23,557 nucleotides of DNA from a virus: the IMG/VR virus record IMGVR_UViG_3300008113_000387, positions 1-23,557 of that record; one strand, written 5' to 3'. Positions 7,427-14,006 of the stretch are shown here, in pieces. Every line of letters begins with the position of its first letter. Within the stretch, counting starts at the first letter, position 1. The position numbers and the translations under genes were made by a program. Below the pieces are notes generated by a model. The model made no database searches. It was not told where the DNA came from and saw only the letters and a list, made by a program, of their open reading frames with translations.

Positions 7427-7980
7427 TTTTTTGGCTCCACTAATCCTGTTTTAATTAATTTCATATATGCTTGCTGTACTACAACAGCCTGTCGTTCAGC
7501 ATCTTCTACTGCTTTGTGACTTGTAACATGACCACCTGATTTGAGTTTAACACCAGTAATATCATAGATTGTTCTAGTGTCTCTGATATTCCAGAAACTC
7601 CATGGTGGTAATTGTTTAAAGTTACGCCATGCACTTTCCATTACAACAATGTCAAAGCTAGCACCGTTACTCCATACATGACCATTGTTGTAACGCCAGC
7701 ACCATTTGTATAGTGTATCCATGCAATCACTAAATGATACTCTATCTCTATCACCCAATGCTTCTTCTTGTGCAGCCTCGCTTTGTTCACTCCACCAACG
7801 CAATGTATCTTCATTTATAGTACGATTGTATAACTCCGTTTGGTCTTCAATCGTGGGACGTAACTCTAGTCTCTCAATGATGCCTTGACCTTTAGGGTCG
7901 AACAATACTGCGCCGATAGTAAGTATAACACAGTCTGGACCTGTGTCTAAACTCTCAATGTCAATCATTATATCAGCCAT
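7423..7980 (-). CDS. dexA: DexA-like 3'-5' exonuclease (DEDD superfamily)
   Basis: 185 residues from the ATG at 7980, one base after the stop of the last gene of the small-gene array. An open extension to 8043 exists but lies inside that gene and is unlikely. Exo I is MIDIESLD (D7, E9), Exo II is NGASFDIVV with its Asp, and Exo III is SHKAVEDAERQA with its His and Asp. The segment TLRWWSEQSEAA resembles a stretch typical of T4 DexA and the Rv2179c-like group. Metal-dependent removal of 3' nucleotides from DNA or RNA is expected, perhaps in nucleotide salvage or mRNA turnover. It lies in a coupled string with the array before it and the epimerase after it. Confidence 0.88.
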   Translation of the reverse strand: MADIMIDIESLDTGPDCVILTIGAVLFDPKGQGIIERLELRPTIEDQTELYNRTINEDTLRWWSEQSEAAQEEALGDRDRVSFSDCMDTLYKWCWRYNNGHVWSNGASFDIVVMESAWRNFKQLPPWSFWNIRDTRTIYDITGVKLKSGGHVTSHKAVEDAERQAVVVQQAYMKLIKTGLVEPKK

Positions 7981-7981
7981 G

Positions 7982-8266
7982 TTATATTTTCCACAATTCG
8001 TACATAGTTTTAAACCTATCATCCCACAGTATGATTGTAACATTTCCTGAGGTTAAAAGAAAGTCCCAACCGGCACCTCTTTCACCGAAATTGCGTCTGC
8101 ACCATTTTACGATTTCAGTTGGATCTTCTTTTTTACCCTTACAGTCATATACATACTGTACCCTATTATGGCGACCCATATAAGTACTGTCGATAATCTC
8201 ATATTCTATTTCATCTTCTCTGATTGGTAGTGGTACAAATGTACCTGAAGATTTTGTTATTGCCAT
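7982..8266 (-). CDS. Array member 7: small FxLRW-family protein
   Basis: 94 residues, last of seven tandem related genes. It keeps the family layout: a helix with W (IVKWCRRNFGERGAGWDF), a beta pair (VTIILWDD) and a terminal helix, but ends in MYELWKI, a worn form of the F-x-LRW ending. The N-terminal 40 residues are unique to this copy. The ATG at 8266 lies inside the Lys-Trp codons that end the previous gene (AA[ATG]G), a 10-base overlap. The exonuclease gene begins one base after its stop. Function unknown. Confidence 0.75.
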   Translation of the reverse strand: MAITKSSGTFVPLPIREDEIEYEIIDSTYMGRHNRVQYVYDCKGKKEDPTEIVKWCRRNFGERGAGWDFLLTSGNVTIILWDDRFKTMYELWKI

Positions 8267-8469
8267 TTTAATCCATAATAAGTTGCTAATGATTCTTTGT
8301 AAAAATAAAAAAGTGCAAAGCTAGGTTTTTCTGGTCCAGTAAATCTATCCTGTATATTGGGATAATATGCAAAATCAAAATCTACACCTTGAACATAACC
8401 AACTTCTCGTAATTCATTTGATCTCTCTATTGCCTTTGCCGCAGATATTTCCAATTTAAGTTTAATCAC
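8257..8469 (-). CDS. Array member 6: small FxLRW-family protein, most divergent copy
   Basis: 70 residues, starting at GTG 8469 in a GTGA overlap with the previous stop. The N-terminal half (KLEISAAKAIERSNELREVG) is helical. The C-terminal half ends SFALFYFYKESLATYYGLKWQ, matching the family pattern of a beta strand, then D/E, then helix, then aromatic-x-LKW. The inner Trp of the other copies is missing. No clear Shine-Dalgarno exists, because the preceding gene ends in LKF rather than LRW. Function unknown. Confidence 0.7.
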   Translation of the reverse strand: MIKLKLEISAAKAIERSNELREVGYVQGVDFDFAYYPNIQDRFTGPEKPSFALFYFYKESLATYYGLKWQ

Positions 8470-8678
8470 GATGAAAACTTTAATATAAAATAGGTAGCTA
8501 GTTTTTCATCTTCTAATGTTAGTTCCCATGTGCGTTCTTTGTAATTGCGTTTAATTACCCAACCTTGTCCACCAACAGCATTGTGTAGGAAAAACATCCT
8601 AGGACCTATATTTTTCATTAGCCATTGTTCCTGTTTCGGTTGTAGTCCATTAGGGCTAAGAGTTATAGTTACTGCCAT
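8466..8678 (-). CDS. Array member 5: small FxLRW-family protein
   Basis: 70 residues from the ATG at 8678; a GTG at 8693 in the same frame is less likely. The ATG lies inside the Arg-Trp codons of the previous gene (AG[ATG]G), a 10-base overlap identical in layout to the starts at 9441 and 8266. It has the W-helix (EQWLMKNIG), a central variable strand region and the ending KLATYFILKFSS, where LRW has become LKF with two added serines. Function unknown. Confidence 0.72.
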   Translation of the reverse strand: MAVTITLSPNGLQPKQEQWLMKNIGPRMFFLHNAVGGQGWVIKRNYKERTWELTLEDEKLATYFILKFSS

Positions 8679-8956
8679 CTTAATAAAAACCACTCACAAT
8701 CTTTTTTGTCTCTAAACCAAAACTTAGCATTGTTAACATACCATCTATCGCCGGGCGTCCATACTCCGGGTGCGCCGGGTGTGCCACTGGGTCCGTATGT
8801 ATTAATACACCAATCAATCATTTTGTTCCATTCTCCACTGGATATGATTGGAGTTATTTGATGGTAAGGAAAATCAAATGCTATACCTATACCATCATAG
8901 TTTACACTACGAATTGCCGCCCAGCCTCCGTTTGCACCGTATAATGTATTAGCCAT
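8669..8956 (-). CDS. Array member 4: small FxLRW-family protein with Gly/Pro insert
   Basis: 95 residues, the longest copy. It has the W-helix (WNKMIDWCINTYG), then a Gly-Pro-rich insert (PSGTPGAPGVWTPGD) not seen in the other copies, then AKFWFRDKKDCEWFLLRWQ, a strong family ending. The ATG at 8956 lies 15 bases after the previous stop and has no good Shine-Dalgarno. Between them an 8-codon frame starts at a better-placed ATG (8975) and stops just inside this gene, hinting at coupling or an old frame slip. Function unknown. Confidence 0.75.
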   Translation of the reverse strand: MANTLYGANGGWAAIRSVNYDGIGIAFDFPYHQITPIISSGEWNKMIDWCINTYGPSGTPGAPGVWTPGDRWYVNNAKFWFRDKKDCEWFLLRWQ

Positions 8957-8971
8957 TTGTCGTTTTTTTAA

Positions 8972-9178
8972 TCATGCCCACCTCAATGCAAATAATGTGG
9001 CATCTTTACCGTCTTTGAAATAGAAATGAGTTTCATCATAAACATAAACCATGTTCCAATGACCTTTATATTGACCACACTTTTCAAACACCCATCTTTC
9101 AATTTCTGGACTAATTCGTGATTCATCTTTGTGTATCACTATTCTATGCGGCCATAAGTCTTTGTTAAGTATTCTCAT
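8972..9178 (-). CDS. Array member 3: small FxLRW-family protein
   Basis: 68 residues from the ATG at 9178, which overlaps the previous stop (ATGA). The Shine-Dalgarno AGGTGG is made by the Arg-Trp codons ending the previous gene. A longer reading to 9199 lacks such a signal. It has the W-helix (EIERWVFEKCG), a strand (MVYVYDETHFYFKD) and the ending DATLFALRWA. Function unknown; small size and lack of cysteine or membrane motifs suggest a soluble cytoplasmic protein. Confidence 0.78.
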   Translation of the reverse strand: MRILNKDLWPHRIVIHKDESRISPEIERWVFEKCGQYKGHWNMVYVYDETHFYFKDGKDATLFALRWA

Positions 9179-9441
9179 ATCCACCTCAAGATAAACCATT
9201 CGGCTTCTCTTATATCTTCAAATACATAGAAAGAATTTAATCTGCGCCATTTGCCTGGACAGTTTTCCATCAACCAATGAGTTACGTCAACTGCATGGTA
9301 GTTATCTTTATAAAAAAATGCTACGGAAGTCCATCCATTCATTACTAAAATGTCTGCCATGATACCATCGTCTATTTCTTTAGCTATTTCTGTAGCTATT
9401 GATTCAGCTATTTCATCTTCTAGTGGCATTGTCATCCCCAT
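9175..9441 (-). CDS. Array member 2: small FxLRW-family protein with acidic N-terminus
   Basis: 88 residues from the ATG at 9441, which lies inside the Arg-Trp codons of the previous gene (AG[ATG]G). In-frame ATGs at 9435 (ATGA with the stop) and 9429 are alternatives. An acidic helix (LEDEIAESIATEIAKEIDDG, 7-26) precedes the family unit: strand, W-helix (VTHWLMENCPGKW), strand (FYVFED) and the ending EAEWFILRWI. Function unknown. Confidence 0.78.
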   Translation of the reverse strand: MGMTMPLEDEIAESIATEIAKEIDDGIMADILVMNGWTSVAFFYKDNYHAVDVTHWLMENCPGKWRRLNSFYVFEDIREAEWFILRWI

Positions 9442-9671
9442 CTTAATTCAAAATGAATAGCGTCACGTTCATCATAGAAGTAGAATTCCATATTATCTTC
9501 TGCAGGATGCCATTCAAATCTAGTTCCCGGCAACCCAAACTGTTCAATTGCCCACATGCATATTTCATCCCATATAGGAATATCAGCCCGACCCTGAGTC
9601 CAACCAAGTACTACCTTAGTAACCGGCTTGTTTAAGGGTGTCTGTAATTTGTTTTTTAAGTTCTGGTTCAC
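9432..9671 (-). CDS. Array member 1: small FxLRW-family protein
   Basis: 79 residues, first of the array. The only plausible start is GTG at 9671, overlapping the zinc-finger gene by 56 bases, with a poor Shine-Dalgarno, so the N-terminus is uncertain. The body contains VVLGWTQ, the W-helix (IWDEICMWAIEQFG), a strand (MEFYFYD) and the ending RDAIHFELRWG. It sets the family pattern seen in the next six genes. Function unknown. Confidence 0.7.
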   Translation of the reverse strand: MNQNLKNKLQTPLNKPVTKVVLGWTQGRADIPIWDEICMWAIEQFGLPGTRFEWHPAEDNMEFYFYDERDAIHFELRWG

Positions 9672-10314
9672 GATGAAACTTCAATGCCCACTGTTCTGGA
9701 TTAATGTAATCATTGATTATTTTAACATGATCTGGATTTAATGTCTCTAGAAAACGGACACCACTCTCACTACAATACAACAGCCATGGACTTATTTTAC
9801 CATTGCATATCAATTGACATACTCTATTCATGTTTCCATATCGCAAATAGTCTTTGGGTAAGATGTTATCTTTTTCTGCCCAATCAATTGTAGATTCTAC
9901 ACTACGATGTATCGCATCAAACGCATCTTCCTTACGCAAATAGTCAATCAAGTATTTGGTATAGTTAGTATCGGTAGCCCAGTTATCAAGTTTAATACTA
10001 TTTGCTAATAACCAATCTACATATCGTGGAACATTAAGAACATTACTGCCTACACAATATGTGCCAAATTTAACAAAAGCAATGTAGTATGCACTTTTGA
10101 TGAACTCCTCATATGTTTTTACTTTTTTAGATGCTGAGTGTTTTTTGTAAAATTGTAGGAAACTTTGAAAGCCCATTCGGTTACTTTGTTTGTCTTTTTC
10201 TAGCCAGCGATGTTTTGTTTCGCAGATATGTGTTACTAGAGTTTTTTCTCTAATAAAATTACGATTGCAAAACTCACAACTAAATGCTGGTTTAGTTTCC
10301 TCGGTCTTCTTCAT
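9616..10314 (-). CDS. C2H2-type zinc-finger protein of unknown function
   Basis: 232 residues. The N-terminus has one zinc-finger-like unit: C13-x2-C16-x12-H29 followed by C31 and H35 as possible fourth ligands, so a single C2H2-like finger is likely. The remaining 190 residues are helical and rich in Tyr, Trp and Lys (FIKSAYYIAFVKFGTYCVG; LDNWATDTNYTKYLIDYLRK), and I recognise no domain there. It overlaps the gp62-like gene by 23 bases, so it belongs to the replication/recombination transcript. Binding to DNA or a replication or transcription complex is plausible; a single finger alone does not prove DNA binding. Confidence 0.75.
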   Translation of the reverse strand: MKKTEETKPAFSCEFCNRNFIREKTLVTHICETKHRWLEKDKQSNRMGFQSFLQFYKKHSASKKVKTYEEFIKSAYYIAFVKFGTYCVGSNVLNVPRYVDWLLANSIKLDNWATDTNYTKYLIDYLRKEDAFDAIHRSVESTIDWAEKDNILPKDYLRYGNMNRVCQLICNGKISPWLLYCSESGVRFLETLNPDHVKIINDYINPEQWALKFHREPELKKQITDTLKQAGY

Positions 10315-10879
10315 ATCTGCGGATATCTTCTTCTGTTACTAAACTGCTTAACAATTCTATATCTGTATATTTCAAATCAGGATACTGTTTTGCAAGATAA
10401 GTTTTCTTTTTATGCTCATTCACAAACTCTTTGCTTATCTCTTGCAAACTACCATCATCAGCTTTAGGATATACTTTTCCAAAATAATCTTTAACATCTT
10501 TTTCTTTAGGTGTTTCTTTTAATTGACTTACTTTAGTTGATAGATGAGGTATCCATTGATGAAACTGTTTCCCTAACCCCGGACTGCTTGCACACAACAT
10601 CAACCATTGCAACTTAGGATGTTTTTGTACGTTCTCGTTAAACAAATGTTGATTTGCGTGATAGTCTACACTACGTACATAATATGCTTGTAGTCCACTA
10701 TTTGCTTTTATTTGACTCATCCAATGCGTCATCATATAAGGAACAAATTTTCGTTGTTGTTCTTCTGTTAGTCTATCTATGTAGCCGTAGTCTTTCTTAT
10801 CTAATGCAATTAATGCATCAAACAAATCAAAGTCTTGTTTTTCAAACTTTTCTTCTACAGGAGTTTTCTTTGTTGCCAT
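10292..10879 (-). CDS. 62: Probable clamp-loader small subunit, T4 gp62-like
   Basis: 195 residues, close to T4 gp62 (187). The layout is that of phage gp62 proteins: LFDALIALDKKDYGYIDRL near 19-37, a conserved-looking KFVPYMMTHWMSQI (44-57), and HPKLQWLMLCASSPGLGKQFHQWI (about 86-109), then a charged helical tail. It is assigned from this motif order, not a strong signature, since gp62 diverges quickly. With gp44 (not in the window) it would load the gp45 clamp. The ATG at 10879 follows the previous stop by one base. The tail runs 23 bases into the zinc-finger gene. Confidence 0.68.
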   Translation of the reverse strand: MATKKTPVEEKFEKQDFDLFDALIALDKKDYGYIDRLTEEQQRKFVPYMMTHWMSQIKANSGLQAYYVRSVDYHANQHLFNENVQKHPKLQWLMLCASSPGLGKQFHQWIPHLSTKVSQLKETPKEKDVKDYFGKVYPKADDGSLQEISKEFVNEHKKKTYLAKQYPDLKYTDIELLSSLVTEEDIRRYEEDRGN

Positions 10880-10880
10880 G

Positions 10881-11381
10881 TTACCAAGCCTGTTGATAAT
10901 CTACTATCTCACAATTACGACTAATCTCTTTTACAAAATAAACACATCTAGGTTTACTTTCATCATCAATTGGTACACATAGAAATTGTCCGTTCTTTAA
11001 TCTAGGTGCATACCAAGTTACATCATGGTATATGTCTACTATCTCAATGTCAGGAAAGCTAGGACGAAACGCACTTAGTGGGTTGAATTCAAATGCTTTA
11101 AAGCCTCTATCATTAATGCTTGTCAAGGGTAGTGTTTCTAAGTCACCTATCTCAGGTTCGCCAATCAATATTTGCCAATCAACAGGCATCTTGATAGTCT
11201 TGTCACCAATACGCAATACTAGTGCAGGGCTATTGAAACTTTCTAAAAATATCAATGGTATGTAATGATAGTCTACATTTTGCGGATTGCTATTATCAAG
11301 GATAGCAAATCTTAAATCATCTACTTCTTCGGGTAGAGTTTCAAGATTGTAATACGTGTTGTCAAGGGTTAAAATTCTCAT
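10881..11381 (-). CDS. Unknown protein with its own consensus leaderless promoter
   Basis: 166 residues, no family recognised. It looks like a compact all-beta soluble protein: PALVLRIGDKTIKMPVDW (53-70), ILIGEPEIGDLETLPLTS, and a central NPLSAFRPSFPDIEIVDIY stretch, ending VDYQQAW. There are no membrane segments or metal motifs. It sits between uvsW and the gp62-like gene, so a replication-linked role is possible but unproven. A perfect TTGACA-N17-TATAAT promoter has its -10 box 6 bases before the ATG with no Shine-Dalgarno, implying strong early transcription of a leaderless mRNA that continues into the clamp-loader and array genes. Confidence 0.78.
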   Translation of the reverse strand: MRILTLDNTYYNLETLPEEVDDLRFAILDNSNPQNVDYHYIPLIFLESFNSPALVLRIGDKTIKMPVDWQILIGEPEIGDLETLPLTSINDRGFKAFEFNPLSAFRPSFPDIEIVDIYHDVTWYAPRLKNGQFLCVPIDDESKPRCVYFVKEISRNCEIVDYQQAW

Positions 11382-11387
11382 GTTGTT

Positions 11388-11416
11388 ATTATATCACTAT
11401 TTTATCTGTATGTCAA
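11388..11416 (-). promoter_or_regulatory. Perfect sigma70 promoter giving a leaderless mRNA
   Basis: Minus strand: TTGACA (11416-11411), 17-base spacer, TATAAT (11393-11388), then AACAAC and the ATG at 11381. The -35 box lies inside the last codons of uvsW (Lys-Leu-Thr). Both boxes are perfect consensus. The expected start point falls on the A of the ATG, and no Shine-Dalgarno is present. Confidence 0.85.
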
Positions 11417-12859
11417 CTTTTCCATGTCGAACGGGTAGTTTGCTTCACGATAAAATTCTTTTCGTTTAGTTAAATGTCTTTTGGCAAATTTACAGGAGCT
11501 TGTGATATCCCATATTTGGACAAAATCTTTGTCTTCCGCTTTTCTGATTCCTCGACCAATTGATTGGATAACCCTGACAAAACTTTTGCCAGGCTCAATA
11601 AGAACCAGATTAAAAATTCTTGGTATGTTAATACCCACCGCTGCCACACCGTACGTGGCAACAATAATCTTGTTTGTACTGGTGGCAATTTCATCGTATT
11701 CCTCTTTTCTTTCAGTCATATTTGTATTACCTGATACAAATACGGCGTCGGATAATCTGCTGATTAATTCTTTACCCGCATTTACTCTATCAACAAGTAT
11801 CAATGTATTACCTGATTCTTTGACTTTTAAAATCAATTCGGCAATAGCATCTAATCTATGAGTGTCCTCAAGTAAATGTTTTAACTCACTTTGATAGTTT
11901 GAGAATTCTACTTCATCTTTTAGTTGTACAATGTTTACATGGCATTGTGCAAGTACACCCTTTTCTTGCAATTCACTTGCACTAAGTTTATTGGTTAAGT
12001 TACCTATGCTTACATACAATGCTTGTGCTTCAAATATTGCTTTAGGTATTGTTCCAGTCAATCCCCAACGAATTGGAATATGACTCATTACACCGGTCAA
12101 CAGTTCTTTAAGTACCTCAGCTTTTGCCATGTGTACTTCATCAACCATGACACAAACAACACCTTCAATAAACTCTCCGATAGATACTTCTGCTTCACCT
12201 GACTTAGTATTCTTTAACATATTGCCAAGACTTTGCCAAGTACAGATTGTATGCGTCTTTCCATATTCTTTTCTATCACCAAAGTAAACACCAACATCTA
12301 AACCTAAATTAATGTAGTCTGCTTCTGTTTGCACAACCAAACTCTTGTTAGGTACGATGACAATACTACGACCATAGTTCTCAATACTGTAACTTAATGC
12401 CGCAGTCATTAATGTTTTACCTGCACCCGTTGCTACTTCTTGTATTGATTGAGGGTTAGCTAAGAATTCGTTTACTACAGTAAGTTGATAATCCCTGAAC
12501 TTGACGGGTTCACCTTCTTTAGGATGACCTTTTGGCCAACTATAATGACTAAAAGTATCCTCTTCAATCTGTTTAAAATTGAATGTTGTACTGTATGTAC
12601 GCAAGTCTTCCAACTGAATGTCATATCCTGCACTATCTAGAATAGGAAGAATCTCTGGCAATAAATTCACATAACTACTGCCGCCTAGACTAAAGAAACT
12701 GATTTTACCGTTCCAACGACCTAATCGGACACTCGGCAAATACCTTGCCCCAGGCTTCTCATATTCAAATTTTTTCATCAATGCTTTGCGGTCACCTAGT
12801 TCTAGACCTTCAATCTTTACATTGACTTCATCTTTGATTATTAATTTGCATTCTTTCAT
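11402..12859 (-). CDS. uvsW: UvsW-like SF2 DNA/RNA helicase
   Basis: 485 residues, near T4 UvsW (about 500). A small N-terminal domain (1-115) precedes the SF2 motor: Q-like FRDYQ (121-125), Walker A ATGAGKT (143-149), DEVH box (240-243), motif III LTGT (267-270), motif V-like GVAAVGINIP, and motif VI SIGRGIRK (433-440). UvsW branch-migrates Holliday junctions and stalled forks and removes R-loops at T4 origins, shifting the phage to recombination-dependent replication. The ATG at 12859 overlaps the upstream HARP-like gene (ATGA), so the two are made together. Its end contains the -35 box of the next promoter. Confidence 0.95.
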   Translation of the reverse strand: MKECKLIIKDEVNVKIEGLELGDRKALMKKFEYEKPGARYLPSVRLGRWNGKISFFSLGGSSYVNLLPEILPILDSAGYDIQLEDLRTYSTTFNFKQIEEDTFSHYSWPKGHPKEGEPVKFRDYQLTVVNEFLANPQSIQEVATGAGKTLMTAALSYSIENYGRSIVIVPNKSLVVQTEADYINLGLDVGVYFGDRKEYGKTHTICTWQSLGNMLKNTKSGEAEVSIGEFIEGVVCVMVDEVHMAKAEVLKELLTGVMSHIPIRWGLTGTIPKAIFEAQALYVSIGNLTNKLSASELQEKGVLAQCHVNIVQLKDEVEFSNYQSELKHLLEDTHRLDAIAELILKVKESGNTLILVDRVNAGKELISRLSDAVFVSGNTNMTERKEEYDEIATSTNKIIVATYGVAAVGINIPRIFNLVLIEPGKSFVRVIQSIGRGIRKAEDKDFVQIWDITSSCKFAKRHLTKRKEFYREANYPFDMEKLTYR

Positions 12860-13890
12860 AGAATTATTACCGGGTCATTGTTTACTATGTGTATCACTTT
12901 ACTTGTGCCACAAGCATATTTTAATGCGTAAGTTGCCGTGAACACTTTACCAGTTATCAGTACAGGAAATTCGTATTCATGTAAATCGCTAAGTATCTGT
13001 TCATCTTTATTCCTAATGATACATGTTATTTTATTTTCAAGCAATGTTTTAGCCTTTCGTAGATGTCCTAATTTAAATGAATCGTTTATTACAATCAAAT
13101 CAGGTTTTATCTGTAGTAGATAATCTACTAAGTTTTCATCACTATAATTAAATTCAACTACGTCATTTATTGCAAAATCAATTTCTTCCTGTGAAAACTT
13201 TTTCAAGTATTCGTCAATCACAGACTGATCAATATTGATTCCAAATCTTTTCAATCTAGGCAGTAACGCAAGATCAATGTCAAAAGATAAATGTTCTATG
13301 GCTTGTTGCAACATAGGTGAAGTCGCTACCACATAGAAGTTATTATTTATATGACAGAATGCGGGGTTCCATATTTTTGCATCATAGATAGAGGTAGAAT
13401 CTAGCATTGATTTGATACTATCGCAGTAGTTAATTTTTGTATAATGCTTTTCAATAGAATTTTTAATTACCTTTAGTGTGTAACTATTTGCTGGCATTCT
13501 CCAGAATCTATCTTCTTTGTGCCAAATAGGATTTATTTCTAAATTTCTAAATTCAGTTACAAAATCTTTTTTATAGGGGCTACGCAAAATCAATTCATCA
13601 TCGACCAATAACAAATGCACCTCAGTGAATTGCGGTAGACTTGGAATAGGAGCATTGTCCCATGGCAAGTTTAACAATTCATCAACATGAATTTCTAATT
13701 TTTCTATTTGTTTTTTATATCTGGATGTAATCTTATCCAGCAACGATGCTTGATTAGTAGTCAATGGTTTCTTATTGACTAGGTTCATTGTTTCCAAGTT
13801 GGATAGGAACCTTTTATCGTAAGTACCTAACTTTATGGCTGATGCAAGAAAATAAATTAATTGTTCTTTAGTTTTCGGTTTTGATATCAT
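12856..13890 (-). CDS. HARP-like, UvsW-linked protein of unknown function
   Basis: 344 residues, no firm family. The N-terminus (1-70) is helical (KEQLIYFLASAIKLGTYDKR). Residues about 105-150 hold DFVTEFRNLEINPIWHKEDR followed by FWRMPANSY, resembling the HARP motif of SMARCAL1-type annealing helicases (position, then W-x-P, then a helix). The C-terminal third has alternating strands and helices (KPDLIVINDSFKLGHLRKA; FPVLITGKVF), perhaps a Rossmann-like fold. It is coupled to uvsW by ATGA, so it may supply a DNA-annealing or fork-recognition partner to that helicase; this is inferred from context and one motif. The ATG at 13890 has no Shine-Dalgarno and a promoter 6 bases upstream. Confidence 0.75.
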   Translation of the reverse strand: MISKPKTKEQLIYFLASAIKLGTYDKRFLSNLETMNLVNKKPLTTNQASLLDKITSRYKKQIEKLEIHVDELLNLPWDNAPIPSLPQFTEVHLLLVDDELILRSPYKKDFVTEFRNLEINPIWHKEDRFWRMPANSYTLKVIKNSIEKHYTKINYCDSIKSMLDSTSIYDAKIWNPAFCHINNNFYVVATSPMLQQAIEHLSFDIDLALLPRLKRFGINIDQSVIDEYLKKFSQEEIDFAINDVVEFNYSDENLVDYLLQIKPDLIVINDSFKLGHLRKAKTLLENKITCIIRNKDEQILSDLHEYEFPVLITGKVFTATYALKYACGTSKVIHIVNNDPVIIL

Positions 13891-13896
13891 CTAGTT

Positions 13897-13925
13897 ATTA
13901 TAATACTTATGCATAGATAAAGCAA
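13897..13925 (-). promoter_or_regulatory. Sigma70-type promoter, likely leaderless, for the HARP-like/uvsW unit
   Basis: Minus strand: TTGCTT (13925-13920; weak -35), 17-base spacer, perfect TATAAT (13902-13897), then AACTAG and the ATG at 13890. Spacing and lack of Shine-Dalgarno match the promoters at 5175 and 11388. It starts a new unit right after the terminator of the ATPase gene. Confidence 0.6.
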
Positions 13926-13935
13926 ACACAAAGGC

Positions 13936-13958
13936 AAAAAAAGGAGACCGTAGTCTCC
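13936..13958 (-). terminator. Intrinsic terminator after the AAA+ ATPase gene
   Basis: On the minus strand GGAGAC-TACG-GTCTCC forms a 6-bp GC-rich stem with a TACG tetraloop, followed at once by seven Ts. It lies about 50 bases after the ATPase stop at 14007. Read on the other strand it is followed by As, so it acts only on minus-strand transcription. Confidence 0.9.
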
Positions 13959-14006
13959 AAAAATAGGGTGGGGACTTATTGACATTGCCCCTGCCTTCAC
14001 ACGGCG

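Noticed and set aside
7981-8043. 21-codon upstream extension of the DexA-like gene
   Set aside because: It lies inside the last array gene. The ATG at 7980 begins directly with the Exo I strand, as in the family, and follows the previous stop by one base.
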